Source: Glebionis coronaria (taxonomy: Eukaryota; Streptophyta; Magnoliopsida; Asterales; Asteraceae). Taken from it: DNA of 64,000 nt. This document shows positions 49,078 to 60,740 of the stretch, one piece after another. Position numbers and translations under genes: made by a program. The stretch spans positions 84,299,512-84,363,511 of the forward strand of contig CM046876.1 of the NCBI GenBank assembly GCA_025667525.1, read 5' to 3'. Below the pieces are notes generated by a model, which saw only the letters and a program-made list of their open reading frames with translations, was not told the origin of the DNA and did no database searches. How positions within the stretch are numbered: the stretch's first letter is position 1; each line of letters starts with the position of its first letter.

Positions 49078-52000
49078 TGATGAGACTGCTTTTATACATA
49101 GTCTCATCGTCCAAAATGGGCTTAAAATGCATTAAATATCATGAAATATGCCAAAAATATGCTTGTGTTTGTTACATGTGTATTTTAGGGACGGATATTG
49201 AGAAAATCATAAAAGATCACAAGAATCAAAGAAAAACGAACACGGGAAAAGAAGCCGCACAATGAACCGGACCCAAGTGATGATTTCCAAGAATAAACCT
49301 AGAAGATTTGAAGATTGTACAAGAATGGTCCTCCAATATTGAAGAATTGACACTTTAAACCCTTGTATATTCATAATTACAAGTTTGGTCCTTAAAGTTT
49401 GTCAAATTTACAAAAAGGACCCTCGACTTTGAAGAATTGGCAAGAATGGTCCCTCAAAAATGAAGACTTGTCAATATTAGTCCTCCAAGAAGTCAACAAT
49501 ACAAATCAAGACCATAAAGTTTGAAGAAAATGCCAAAACAACCCTTCAAGTATCAAGAAATTACAAGAAATACCCTTGATAAACTTTTGGAAAAGTTTAT
49601 GTGGTCAAAGTGTGAAAACTGAAACTTGCTTAACAAAGGAATTCAGATATTTGCAAGTTTTGACTGAAATGAATAGAAGAAAGAAGGGGGGCTAAACATG
49701 GTAGACAGCCATACTTACCTTAACCAACCAACACTTGACACCTCACCCCACTCACCCTCTCAACCAATCACACTCCACCCTTTTGCCAACTCACCCATCC
49801 ACTAATCCGGTTTAATATTTGTTAAACCTTTGGCGCCTAAACACTTATTTAAACACTAATCAAGATCAAATCCCATGTTCTTCATGTTCTTAATACGAAT
49901 TGGGTATTTCTTAAACATAATGAATTAAGACCTAATCTCTTCCAAAATAATGATTAGGGGTCTTATTATCACAATCCAAACCTTAATCCCCTGCACCATC
50001 AACTCACATGTCTCACCAACCTTCCCCTGCCCCACTTTTCACCTCAAAACAAAAACCATGCAGCAAATCAATGCCCCAAACCTTTGCTTACTTCCTAAGC
50101 ATGAATTGGACGTCCAAGATCACCCCCATCCCACTGGCATCACATGTATCAAGCCCCAAGTCAAATTTAGTCAACAAAAAGTTCAAACCCCAAGGGCATT
50201 TTTGGGACATCACTACATTAGGGTTTATGTTTTTCTCAGCTTCTTAGCATAGTTTGTAGCCTATATAAGGTATTAGTATCACAACATTTAGATTTGTTCT
50301 TGGTTTTCCTTAGTCAAGTTTCTGTAAATCCTTTGTTTCAAGTGAATGAAAAAAGTGTTTGAAAGCTGTGACGAAATCCAAGTTCCAACCTTTACTTTCT
50401 GTTGTTATTGATATATGTTTGTGTTTTTAAAGTTTCAAAGATTGTCTTTAAAGATTATGCAAGTGTTTGCAAGTTTTTCAAAAATCTGATTATTTTTCTA
50501 AGTCTTAGTTCAAACACTTGAACTTTTGGATTATAAGTGATCATAACACCCTGATAAGGAAATTATCAAGGTGTATTGAGCTTGTGGTTTGGAAGAATTC
50601 AAGGAGTGTGGAACAAGCTTGAATCAAATCAGCCTTATTTTCTATTTTGTTCATATAATCTATTGTTTTCTAATCTTGTTGTTCTAAGCAACTTGTTGGA
50701 AGCTTGTGGTTGTTAAGCTACCACATAAGCTCAAACACACGTGAGTGTGGATGTACATTCATGAGGTTTGTCTTATTTCCTTGAAAATCTGATAAAAAAG
50801 GTGTTCTAAATGATTTTGTGATTCTGTTGGTGTATGTGTGTTTTTATGCCTGCAAATTGGTTCTTAGTTAATATGTTGGATGTTATAATGCTTATTTCAA
50901 TCTTGAGTATACTTTTACTTTGTTAAAATTGGTTTTAAAAAGTGAAAAGGGTGTTTGGGATTGACTGTTGTTTCAAATCTGCATGAGTTTGAGTAGGTAT
51001 TGGTGTATTGTTTGAGTGTATATCTGTTATTAAGGTGCTTGTGTTCTGATATCTGCATATCTTGTGCTTTGAATCACCTAATCAAACAATTGGCTATAAA
51101 ATCTTGAAAACTTGCTGTTTTGCTTTGAAATCTTGTGCACACCTAGTTTGCATGTTAACCTAGGGCTAACAAGTGTTAATTCATAGTATTTGCAACCTGA
51201 GTGATAGATCTAAGGCCTTGAATTTGGATTTGGTGTCAAGTAGATCAGCAAAAGGTGTTCTTGCCTGTTTAAGTGTTCATCAGTAACTGTTTGTGCTTAG
51301 ATCTTGTTCATAAGTTGGAATCATTGCATGAAATGAGTTAATATGTGTTTCATTGAGTTGTATTGAGCTTGTGTGTACATTTGGTGGTTTATGGTAGGCT
51401 TATACTAGCTTAAAAGAAGCTCATAACCACCAGATCTACTTATTACATGTCTGGGTCATATCTGTTGACTAATTGATTAAACTGTATCATTTGGCTGATT
51501 GGAAATGTGTTTTCTTGCTTGATTGTGACTCCTTACAACCCACTGGTTGTAAGGGTTCCTTGATTGTCCAACAAAACCAAATAAAACTCTCTAAAAATCA
51601 AAGTTAAAAAGTTAAAGCAGTGGGAACTCCTTTCCCCTACTGCTAGCCACTGCTAGTTATAATTGGTCAACAGCTTATTTCTTATTCATTATAGCTTATT
51701 CCAATGTGCAACAACTTATTTCATGTAATAGGTCTTATTATTTTGAGCTTGTAAGTCAGTCTGGAAGTTTACAGATTTTGGTTTTTGCTTTTGACTAGAT
51801 AACGACTATTTTGTCTTTTTCAAAATCATCTTTTTGCTTATGCTAGCTTATTGAGTGGTGCTTTTTGAAAGATTTTTTTATTAAGCTTAGTTAAGCTATT
51901 TGTGAGTTATAGCAACTTGAATCAGCTCTTGAAATAGCCTAGAACTCGAAAACGACTATTTTGTCATTTTGTGTAGAAAGCTTTTGCTTATTTCAGGCTT

Positions 52001-53108
52001 ATTCCTTGGGCTTATTTCAAGTTTCTTTTTGCAAATAGCTTATTTAGGTCAAGAGAAGGACGTGGGTAAAATTTTAGCTTATGGCATCAGCTTATAGCTT
52101 AATGGGCCAAAAAGCCCATTAAGAATAAGCTGTTTTGAAATAAGCTAACTTAAGCTCATTTTCAGCTTTTGGGCCTTTGGAAAATTGTGTTTAAAATAAG
52201 ATTTTAAGCTTAACTAGAGCTTTTGGGCCATTTCTTTGTACTTTTTCTTATTGGGCTGATTTTACCCCATTAAGGGACTGTTAGGGTATTTGGCCTATTT
52301 GAAGGCCCAATAGGAGTAATTTTGTAATTTCAAGTTCATTTCTATTTTATTTAGGTTAAAATAAACTAGTTTGCAACTTTTTAGAATTTTTATAAATTTT
52401 GGATTTTTAATATTATTTTATTATTATTTTATTATTAAAAATTAAAATTTAGATTTTGCAAGTTTTTCTTTTTCCTAGTTCAAATACATTACGTTAGGAC
52501 TTTTAAAATTTTTAGATAAATTTTATTGTCATTAGATTAATTTTTAGAATTATTTTAAGTTTTAATAGTTTTTAATTGTTTTTAAATAGTTTTAATTAAT
52601 TTTAAAATTTTCAAAAATAGTTTTAAATTTAGTTAAGTCATTTTAGAGGTTTACAAGTTAAAAAATCTCATTTTGGGCTTTTTGTTAATTAAATTGATTT
52701 TTGGGCTTTAATTAGCATTAAAAAATTAATATTTAATTAAATAAAAGGTTTGAATGATTTTTGATTTTTTTTTTGTAAACACTAATTACATTTCTTAGGA
52801 TTTATTGCAATTTTTTAGGAATTTTTAGGATAATTTTTAAATTTGGTGACTTTGTACGGTTTTACGTGCACGACTTCGTCTTAGTTTAATCCATAATCGT
52901 AACCGTCATTCCTTTCTACTTTCTTTTCTCATTTCTTTTCTTCATAAATTATAATCAAAAATACTTAATCATCTCTCTACACAACACACGTGCCTCCTTG
53001 AGAACGATCCCCACTTTTGGGTCATTTACTTGTGATTTTCCTAAATCACTTGTCATAGTTACCCTAATTACGTTCTTTTTCCTAAAAGACGTATTACTAC
53101 CACCATCA
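49078..53108 (+). repeat. LTR b of W, complete
   Basis: 4031 bp from TGATGAGACT to CCACCATCA. TATA box TATATAAGG at 50262-50270. The small 79-codon frame at 50008-50247 is also in LTR a (45602-45841), but only because the LTR is duplicated. Hairpin at 52098-52123. Confidence 0.9.
50262..50270 (+). promoter_or_regulatory. TATA box of W LTR b
   Basis: TATATAAGG about 1.2 kb into the LTR, conserved in LTR a at 45856-45864. Confidence 0.55.
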
Positions 53109-53112
53109 TTTT

Positions 53113-53130
53113 TGGCGCCGCTGCCGGGGA
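53113..53130 (+). other. Primer-binding site of W, tRNA-Asp type
   Basis: TGGCGCCGCTGCCGGGGA four bases after the LTR end; the same 18-mer as in Z. Confidence 0.87.
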
Positions 53131-53860
53131 GGCGTGTTGTGTTTTAATTTGAACAATTGTTGTTTTTATACTATCCATAATATCTATTTGTATTAGTAGC
53201 ACTCTACTAATACGTATTATTAGTTTTCGTTTTTTGTGTGAATATTACTATATTGTATACGTAGAACAATAAATTCACAAGTAATCTAAAAGTGTGAAAA
53301 CACAACCTTGATTGGGAGGTCATTACTCAATCATCGTATTCGAATCTCAAACAAGAAAAAAGGCAAAATAGATAATTACTTTCGTGAAGCTTAATTTTGA
53401 CAAACACAAACTATAAGGTGGGTATAAGGCGGGTATTATAAAATATACCCTAAGGAAAAAGGCTCTTAAGTGCTTCACGCCGCCTCGTTTCCCCGCTTGC
53501 TTGTGCGTGTTTAGATAAAAAGGGCTAATCGAGGGTTTGCCAACCAAAGTATTATCTAAGTATCATATATATTTTCTTGGTTTCATTTGATTAAACCCTC
53601 TTGAACGTTTTGGTGTTCCACCAACGTTCTAAAGTCATCGAAGGCGTTCACTTCACGTGATCGTTTTCATTCCTTGAGGCTTCTTTAATCAAGAGATTTG
53701 ATTAAGGGAGAGATTTGTAGATTTTTGTCTACTTAATACAATCACAAAATCCAAAAAAAGTAAAAACAATAAAAAAATACAAAATTTTTTTGAAAAAGTC
53801 AAAAACACCAAAAAGAATCTTCTTTGCTCATCCCCACGTTGTACGTGACGTTTATGCAAA
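53131..53860 (+). other. Leader of W
   Basis: Non-coding leader homologous to the inverted Z leader. It has the same GGGTATAAGGCGGGTATT block and the CTTCACGCCGCCTCGTTTCC block. Confidence 0.65.
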
Positions 53861-54260
53861 CTTGAAATCAAGAAAGACGTGCACGTAAACATCGTAATCG
53901 TAAGGAAAAAACACCAACACCTTCTAGTGAAGAGACTCCAAGTGAGGAACCCATTTTAGAACAAGAAGCTATCATGGCTAATCGTACTATGATGGAGTTG
54001 CTTCAAGCACCCACCGAGGGTTTTGGAGAGGCCATTGTGATTCCCGCCATCCTTGTGGAGAACTTCGAGATCAAGACGGGTTTAATTTCTATGCTTCAAG
54101 CCAACAAGTTTCACGGATACGAAAAAGACAACCCACATTATCACATTAGGCAATTCAATCGTCTCACCGCGACTAGCAAGTTTAAGGATGTACCCCACGA
54201 TGCCATTAAGATGATGTTGTTTCCATACTCGTTAGATGGACCCGCCAAGATATGGCTCGA
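53861..54260 (+). pseudogene. gag: W Gag N-terminal part, cut by Copia V
   Basis: From the ATG at 53974 it reads MANRTMMELLQAPTEGFGEA and on to GPAKIWL, nearly the same as Z residues 43 onward. Upstream in-frame residues (RRARKHRNRKEK, then EEPILEQEAI) match the Z N-terminal extension, but the distal ATG is missing. At 54260 the V LTR starts (TGTTGGG). The reading frame ends five codons into V. Confidence 0.87.
54256..54260. repeat. Candidate target site of V (CTCGA)
   Basis: Five bases before the V LTR. The undisturbed Z Gag has the same CTCGA followed by GAAAGAACC. The second copy is outside the window, so the duplication is unproven. Confidence 0.5.
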
Positions 54261-54291
54261 TGTTGGGAATAAATTATAGCCAGTCTACTTG

Positions 54292-54405
54292 AGCGCTGAC
54301 AAGAGTAAAACAAGCGTTGACAAGAGTAAAACAAACGTTGACAGCTCAAGCGTTGACAAGACAAAGTCAAGCGTTGATACATTGAAGACAAGCACTGATG
54401 GAAAG
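54292..54405 (+). repeat. 21-bp-period array in V LTR (6 units)
   Basis: Unit starts 54292, 54313, 54334, 54349, 54370 and 54391; spacings 21, 21, 15, 21, 21. Unit core is ARCGYTGACAAG, followed by variable bases. Read as codons it gives SADK, SVDK, NVDS, SVDK, SVDT, STDG with no stop. The frame stays open to 54507 although this is an LTR. Confidence 0.9.
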
Positions 54406-54532
54406 ATATACTCTACGCGTTTATTGTATTCTAGATTACTTCTAGTAAAGATAGGAACAACAATGTATTTTCTATATTTATCTTTACCTAGAATAGTTGA
54501 TACGTAGATTATTGTACAAGGCTTCTTATGTC

Positions 54533-54540
54533 TATAAAAG
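54533..54540 (+). promoter_or_regulatory. TATA box of V LTR
   Basis: TATAAAAG in the second half of the LTR, downstream of the repeat array. Confidence 0.6.
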
Positions 54541-54779
54541 AAGACCTTTAGGTTAATGTTCAATATAAGTTTTTCATACGTAAACTACTTTCATTGTAAG
54601 CAAGTTTGATATCATTAATCAAAGTGAAAGTTTGTTTATATCATTGTGTTCTTGTTTAAGTGTTAATTCCGCATAACACTTAGATTGTCATATACATATA
54701 CAAAGGTTTCTCTAAGTGTATTACTTGATCTAATCTCGTATACATAAAGCTAAATCGATCTAAGTTTGGGATCAACAAG

Positions 54780-54791
54780 TGGTATCAGAGC
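54780..54791 (+). other. Primer-binding site of V, initiator tRNA-Met type
   Basis: TGGTATCAGAGC two bases after the LTR end. Confidence 0.87.
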
Positions 54792-55693
54792 TTGTTGAGG
54801 AACTTTTGATCTTAAAGAACACAAGAACCCTAAAAACACCAAAACCCTAATTTTCTCAAAACCCTAAACAACATCATGTCAACTCCAGAAATAACCTCTT
54901 CCTCCCAACCTTTGCCAAACATCAAGATTCCCATGCTTGATGCAACCAACTTTGAATTGTGGAAATTCAACTTTGAGCAATATCTAGGGATCTATGACTA
55001 CACTCTCTGGGAGATCATTGAATATGGGAACACATACAATAGAGCTGAAAAGGTTGCTGCTGCTATTGCTATAAGAACTGATGTTGCTGGATGTCCAGAA
55101 GCAGATAAGAAAGAAAAACCTGGTGATGGTAGAGCTGTGTCTACTGAAGATATAGCAAAGAGAAGGGTTGATATGAAAACTCTAAATATTCTGAAAGTCT
55201 CTTTGGGACAAGAGAACCAGCATAAATACAGAGGTTATGATTCTGCTAAAGACTTTTGGGCAGCTCTTGAAGTTGCATATGTGGCAATGAAGATACTAGA
55301 GAAGAGAAGAAGAAACAACTCATGCATGATTATGCTGTTTTCAAAGCTCAACCCAATGAAAAGTTTAGCAGTGTGAGAAGCAGATTGCTTGATATTACAA
55401 GCAAGTTGTCCTTTATGGGGACACAACTTGGTGATGTTGACATTAATGCTACTTTTCTTAAAAGTCTTGGTGAAGCGTGGAAGATTGAGGCAAGATCTAT
55501 ACTTGCCAACAACACTCACAAAAGTTCTACTTTTGATGATATCTACAACAAACTAAGGCTGTTGTAAAATGAAACCCTTCTGGAGCATGGAAGTAAGTCT
55601 ACTAAGAGCAACATGGCTTTCTTCTCTCACAGTGAAGGCCAATTTGAACATAAGGACTCTTACATGCATCCAGTTACAGGATCATCATGTGTC

Positions 55694-55744
55694 AACGCTG
55701 GAACATGTCCTGTCAACGCCTCCTTTTCAGACGCTGACACATAC
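55694..55744 (+). repeat. 21-bp-period array in V gag, cluster A (3 units)
   Basis: Unit starts 55694, 55715 and 55730 (spacings 21, 15). Cores AACGCTGG, AACGCCTC and GACGCTGACA. Weakest cluster, in the gag frame. Confidence 0.65.
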
Positions 55745-57148
55745 AAAAGTGACTCACCAAGAGTTAAACCTGCTGGCTTGGATCTGGATACTGTATGTGC
55801 TTATATTGCTTCTTTGCCTAATGGTTCAGTGATTACATATGAGGACCTTGAGCAGATAAGTGATGAGCACTTGGAAGAAATGGATATCAAATGGAATATG
55901 GCTCTTGCTAGTATAAGAGCAAACAGGTGGAATAGAAGGTTTAAGAAGAAGATGACCTTCAATGCAAAGGACACAGTTGGGTTTGATAAATCCAAAGTTG
56001 AATGCTACAACTATCATCGTATGGGGCACTTCATGAGGGAATGCAAATCTCCTAGATGATCTGATGCTGGTAAACCCTCAAGTCAAATTGTTAAAGTTCA
56101 GGATCCTAAGGCCATGGTTGCTGTTCAAGGAATTGATGGAATGGGATGGGATTGGAGCTATTTGGCTAAAGATGTAGAAGAGGATAAAGCCTTGGTTGCT
56201 GAAATTGAAGAAGAAGAGCATGTTGAATATGCTCTCATGGCACACTCCTCCTCTTCATCTGATAATGAGGTATACGATGATGCTTTTTGTAGTAAAGGTT
56301 GTAGGTTAAACACTGAGAAACTTAACAAAGAGGTGTTAAGATTATTAGATGATGTGAGTACTGAAAGATGCAAACTGTCTAATTACCAACTAGCTCTCAC
56401 TCAAACTGAGAAGACAGTTTCTGAATACAAGAAAATGGAATTTGACTTAAAAGATAAAATAAATATCTTAAAACATGAGTTAAATGCTAGCATGGATATT
56501 AGAAACATCGTGGAAAGGGTTAATGGTGAGTTACAGGCTAAGTTAGATGAGGCCATTAAGAATAAAGATAATGTTGGCCTTAAAATTCAAAGATTTGATA
56601 AGGCCACACAAACCATAGGAGAATGTGTGAGTAAACAAAGGGATCCTAAGGACATGACTGGGATTGGGATGAAAGACTACTCTGTGGTTCCACCACCAGC
56701 TGGTGACTTCTATGGTGTCCAACAAAAGGACCTATCTTGGACTGGTTTGCCAGAACTCCGAGAGGAGGAATTCATTCCTCCACCAAGAGTTGTCAGCCCA
56801 GTTGAAGAGTATCAACAAAAGTTGACTGACCTGAATGAATGGAAGAAAGCTAACCCTACATTATTTGTTAAGGGTGGCTTGATATATAAAAGTCCTAATG
56901 AGTCAACTCCCATTAAGGTTACCAACCCAATCACTGGTAAGGCTGTTGATCTTGGCTCAAACACTGTTAGAAAACCTAGCATTAAGTATGCAGAAATGTA
57001 TAGGAATACTAAGTCACCTAAGAGCCAAGTTAGCAATGATGGAACTGGCTTCTTCTCTTCTAGACCTAGGGTTGTGTCTAGAAAAGCCTGTTACACTTGT
57101 GGTAGCTTTTCACATTTAGCATATAAGTGTGTCAATGCTCCCAAAGTC

Positions 57149-57227
57149 AGCGCTGACAGGAACAAATTCAGCGCTGACAGGAACAAAGTCAACGTTGTTA
57201 GAAAGTCAAACGTTGTCAGACCCAAAC
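57149..57227 (+). repeat. 21-bp-period array in V gag, cluster B (4 units)
   Basis: Unit starts 57149, 57170, 57191 and 57209 (spacings 21, 21, 18). The first two share AGCGCTGACAGGAACAAA; the last two decay to AACGTTGTTA and AACGTTGTCA. In frame, just after the second zinc knuckle. Confidence 0.85.
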
Positions 57228-57367
57228 CTTGTGTGCAGCAAAGTCCACAAGTTGTTAGACCTGCCCCATTCTTCACTAGAGGGTCTAACACTCATGGACA
57301 AAGATCATTTCAAAAGACAAACACTTGGTCTAATAGGCAATGGGTTTCTGTAGCAAACCCTAGGTTC

Positions 57368-57427
57368 AACGCTGACAAGGGTAATTTCAGCGTTGACAAG
57401 ACCAATTCACACGCTGACAGAAACGTG
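57368..57427 (+). repeat. 21-bp-period array in V gag, cluster C (3 units)
   Basis: Unit starts 57368, 57389 and 57410 (spacings 21, 21). Cores AACGCTGACAAG, AGCGTTGACAAG and CACGCTGACAGA. Confidence 0.85.
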
Positions 57428-57710
57428 ACCAGACCTAAATATTTGCAACCACGGAGTAAGAGGTCTAAAGCTTCTTCAAGCTTGTCATGGAGACCAAAGA
57501 AACATCAAAACCCTAATGATAATGGGATTTCAATGACTTGCAACAGATTTAATTACATTTCAAAGGTCATTACAAAACCTATTGGGGTTAACTGGGTATT
57601 TCATCCTAAGAAGGATGAAAATGGGGTTGTTGTGAGAACTAAGTCTTTTCTTATTGAACAACCAGATGAATCCAAGTCTTCCAAGGCTTGGGTTCCCAAA
57701 GAAAACTAAC

Positions 57711-57729
57711 TTGTTTTCTTTATGTGCAG
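57711..57729 (+). promoter_or_regulatory. Splice-acceptor-like sequence at V gag-pol junction
   Basis: T-rich TTGTTTTCTTTATGTGCAG follows the gag stop and directly precedes the first in-frame residues of Pol ([16 protein letters not shown]). It fits the plant 3' splice consensus. No donor was identified, and use is unproven. Confidence 0.4.
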
Positions 57730-60700
57730 GGCATTCAAAAACAGGTCAATGATTATGGATATTGGGACAGTGGATGCTCAAGGCACATGACAGGGAAGGA
57801 AGATTATCTGACAAACTTCACTCCCATTAAGGATGGTGATAAGGTTTACTTTGGAGGCGGATATGGTACTATCACAGGAAAAGGAACCCTTCTCACCAAG
57901 AATTTGCGTTTTGAGAACGTATTTTTGATTGAGAAGAAATCAGGCAATGAAGTCAAAATGCTTAGGAGTGATAATGGTGGTGAATTTAGGAATAAAGTGT
58001 TAGATGATTTTTGTGCCAGGAAAGGAATTACTAGGCAATTTAGTGTTGCCAGAACCCCACAGCAAAATGGGGTTGCTGAGAGGAAAAATAGAACCCTAAT
58101 TGAAGCAGCCAGAACCATGTTGGTTGATGCTCATTTTCCTATAGCCTTTTGGGTTGAGGCTGTTAATACAGCTTTCTATGTTCAAAATAGAGCATTGGTT
58201 AAAAAAATTCAGAACAAAACACCTTATGAGTTACTTTGGGGAAGAAAACCTAATATTGGTTTTCTCAGACCTTTTGGTTGTCATGTAGTAGTTTTAGATA
58301 CTAGTGATGCCTTAGGTAAATTTAGTGCAAAAGGTGATGAAGGCTACTTCATGGGGTATTCAGTGCAGAGCAAGGGATATAGGGTTTATCTTAAAAAGGA
58401 AAAACGTATTCTTGAAAGAGTACATGTTAGGTTTTTAGAGAGTAAACCTAGTGATCCTGAAAGTGGTCCAAATTGGTTGTTTGACTTGGAACTTTTATCT
58501 AGGACTTTAAATTATATGCCTGTCACTAATCCAGACATTGTGAAGGTAGCTTCACATGTTGTGGAAGAACAAGTTGTTGATGTTTCAGGTACACAGGTTC
58601 ATGAAAAGGTTGGATCACAAGCAGAAAAGTCATCTCCTATACAAGAATATGTTACAATCCCCATATGGACAGATGCTTTTGCTGCTGCTGCTGCTGGAAA
58701 CGATAATGGTGGTCCCCAAGTACCACCAGATGACAACATGCATGGTGCTTCAGGCGCTGACAAAGGCAAATCTAGCGCTGACAAGACCAATTCAGACGTT
58801 GATGGCTCAGACGTTGACAACAACAGTTCAAGCGTTGTTAGCTGTCACGCTGACAAACAAGGTTCAGGCGTTGACAACACTTCTGCACATCTTTTCTCTT
58901 CCACTTTTGAACAAGGTGAACCTTCCAATTTATATGAAGAGGTTCATCCTCATGTTGATGAAAGAGAGTCTGAAGAAGAAGATATTGGCAACATGGAGAA
59001 TGAGGTTGAGGACATCAGACTTTTTGAAGGAGTAGTTCTCACTTCTACTATGAAGAATCACCCAACTTCTCAAATCATTGGTGATATTATGACTCCTGTT
59101 CAGACTAGAAGATCTCATCAAGGTCTTGGTGGGTTTATTGCCAATATTCACAAGAAGGTTGATACCCCTCTTGTGCAAGCATGTTTGTTTGCCTGTTTTC
59201 TGTCACAACAGGAACCCAAGAAGATATTTAATGCTCTCAAAGAACCAAGTTGGGTGGAAGCAATGCAGGATGAGCTTCACCAATTTGCAATTCAGAATGT
59301 TTGGGAGCTGGTTGATTGTCCCATATATGTCAGACCTATTGGGACAAGATGGGTTCTAAGAAACAAGAGAGATGAAAGAGGTATTGTGGTCAGAAACAAG
59401 GCAAGGTTAGTGGCTCAGGGATATACACAAGAGGAGGGGATAGACTATGAGGAGGTCTTTGCACTAGTTGCAAGGATTGAAGCTATTAGGATCTTCTTAG
59501 CCTATGCATCCTGCATGGGCTTCACTGTCTATCAAATGGATTTCAAGAGTGCCTTCCTCAATGGAACAATTGTTGAGGAGGTATATGTGATGCAGCCTCC
59601 TGGTTTTGAGGATCCAGAGAATCCAAACAAGGTGTATAGAGTCAAGAAGGCTATGTATGGACTTCATCAAGCCCCAAGAGCATGGTATGGTACTTTGTCT
59701 ACTTACTTAGTGGACAATAGATTCAAGAGGGGCACCATAGATCAGACACTATTTACAAAGAAGAAAGGTAAGCATGTGTTGCTTGTTCAGGTCTATGTTG
59801 ATGACATCATTTTTGGGTCTACTGATCCAAAGATGAGTGAGGATTTCTCCAAGCTCATGACAGACAAATTCAAGATGAGTGCTATAGGGGAGATGAACTT
59901 CTTTCTTGGTTTACAAGTTCAGCAGAAAGAAGATGGTATTTTCATCTCCCAGGACAAGTATGTGGCAGAGATCTTGAAGAAGTTTGGCTTTTCTCCACAT
60001 GAAAAGAGGGCTACTACTCCTATGGATAGAGAACACCCTTGGGGAAAGATTGGAGATGGGAAAGATGTTGATGTCAGGCACTATAGATCCATGATTGGAT
60101 CATTGATGTACCTTACCGCCTCCAGACCTGACATCATGTTTGCTGTGTGTGCTTGTGCATGCCATCAAGTGACTCCTAAAGAATGTCACCTTTATGCTGT
60201 GAAGAGTATCTTTAGGTACCTAAGATGCTATCCTAGTCTTGGTTTGTGGTACCCAAAGGATTCACCATTGGAGCTGATTGCATATTCAGACAGTGACTAT
60301 GGAGGTGATAAGTTTGATAGAAAATCCACAACTGGTGGATGTCAGTTTCTTGGGAGCAGGTTGATATCTTGGCAATGCAAGAAACAAACAGTGGTGGCTA
60401 ATTCTACAACTGAAGCTGAGTATGTGGCTGCAGCTGCTTGTTGTGGACAAGTTTTGTAGATTCAGAACCAACTGTTGGAATATGGGTATAATTTCATGCA
60501 TACCAAGATATTTGTTGACAATAACAGCACCTTATGCATTATAAGAATCCTGTACATCATTCTAAAACTAAACACATAGAAATTAGACACCATTTTATAA
60601 GAGATTGTTTTGAAAAGGGTTTAATACAACCAGATAGGGTTGACACAGAAGAAAATGTGTCAGATTTATTAACTAAACCTTTTGATGCTGGGAGGTTTCA

Positions 60701-60740
60701 ATACTTGGTAACAAGTATTGGAAGGATCAATCTCACATAA
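57730..60740 (+). pseudogene. pol: Pol of Copia V: protease, half integrase, RT, RNase H
   Basis: Open for 923 codons (57688-60459). Protease active site [11 protein letters not shown] at about 57760. After [20 protein letters not shown] the frame goes straight to LRSDNGGEF (second catalytic Asp) and [13 protein letters not shown] (Glu). The HHCC zinc region and the segment with the first catalytic Asp (HMDLFGP in Q) are missing without loss of frame. Then come a linker with the repeat array (58753-58887), RT with [51 protein letters not shown] and [11 protein letters not shown] (about 59796), and RNase H ([20 protein letters not shown]). A TAG at 60457 and a shift near 60540 break the last 90 codons (VSDLLTKPFDAGRF near the end). 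RT looks intact. Confidence 0.9.
58753..58887 (+). repeat. 21-bp-period array in V pol linker (7 units)
   Basis: Unit starts 58753, 58774, 58795, 58810, 58831, 58846 and 58867; spacings 21, 21, 15, 21, 15, 21. Encodes GADK, SADK, DVDG, DVDN, SVVS, HADK, GVDN in the pol frame. The first five units are collinear with the LTR array, including the short third unit. Confidence 0.92.

Larger units (their letters stand above)
44669..54260 (+). mobile_element. Ty3/Gypsy (Athila/Tat-like) tandem complex W, interrupted
   Basis: Order: LTR a (truncated at its 3' end), a 3'-internal stub ending in a polypurine tract, LTR b complete, tRNA-Asp type primer site, leader and Gag start, then Copia V inserted in Gag. 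LTR ends, primer site, polypurine tract, leader and Gag all match Z, in the opposite orientation. LTR b has a 3'-type left neighbour and a 5'-type right neighbour, so three LTRs are expected; the third would lie beyond the window. Confidence 0.85.
54261..54777 (+). repeat. 5' LTR of V
   Basis: 517 bp, TGTTGGGAAT to GGGATCAACA. A six-unit repeat array starts 31 bp into it. TATAAAAG at 54533-54540 lies about 145 bp after the array, so the array lies in U3. Confidence 0.9.
54876..57709 (+). pseudogene. gag: Gag of Copia V, frameshifted
   Basis: Starts MSTPEITSSSQPLPNIKIPM. The first 166 codons (to about 55290) are in one frame; a shift then moves to the frame of 55322-57709, with in-frame stops at 55565 and 56057. 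The first knuckle is CYNYHRMGHFMREC, where the second Cys is Tyr. A second knuckle, CYTCGSFSHLAYKC (about 57091-57132), is complete. Between them is a long Lys/Glu/Leu coiled-coil-like stretch (about 56300-56620). Repeat clusters encode N-A-G, N-A-S, D-A-D (55694-55740) and S-A-D-R, N-A-D-K, S-V-D-K (57149-57420). Ends WVPKEN at a TAA directly before a splice-acceptor-like sequence. Confidence 0.85.

Noticed and set aside
45602..50247. A 79-codon frame present twice (45602-45841 and 50008-50247), seemingly a conserved small gene
   Set aside because: The two copies are the same position of the two W LTRs. Duplication of the LTR explains the conservation; no start context or domain supports coding.
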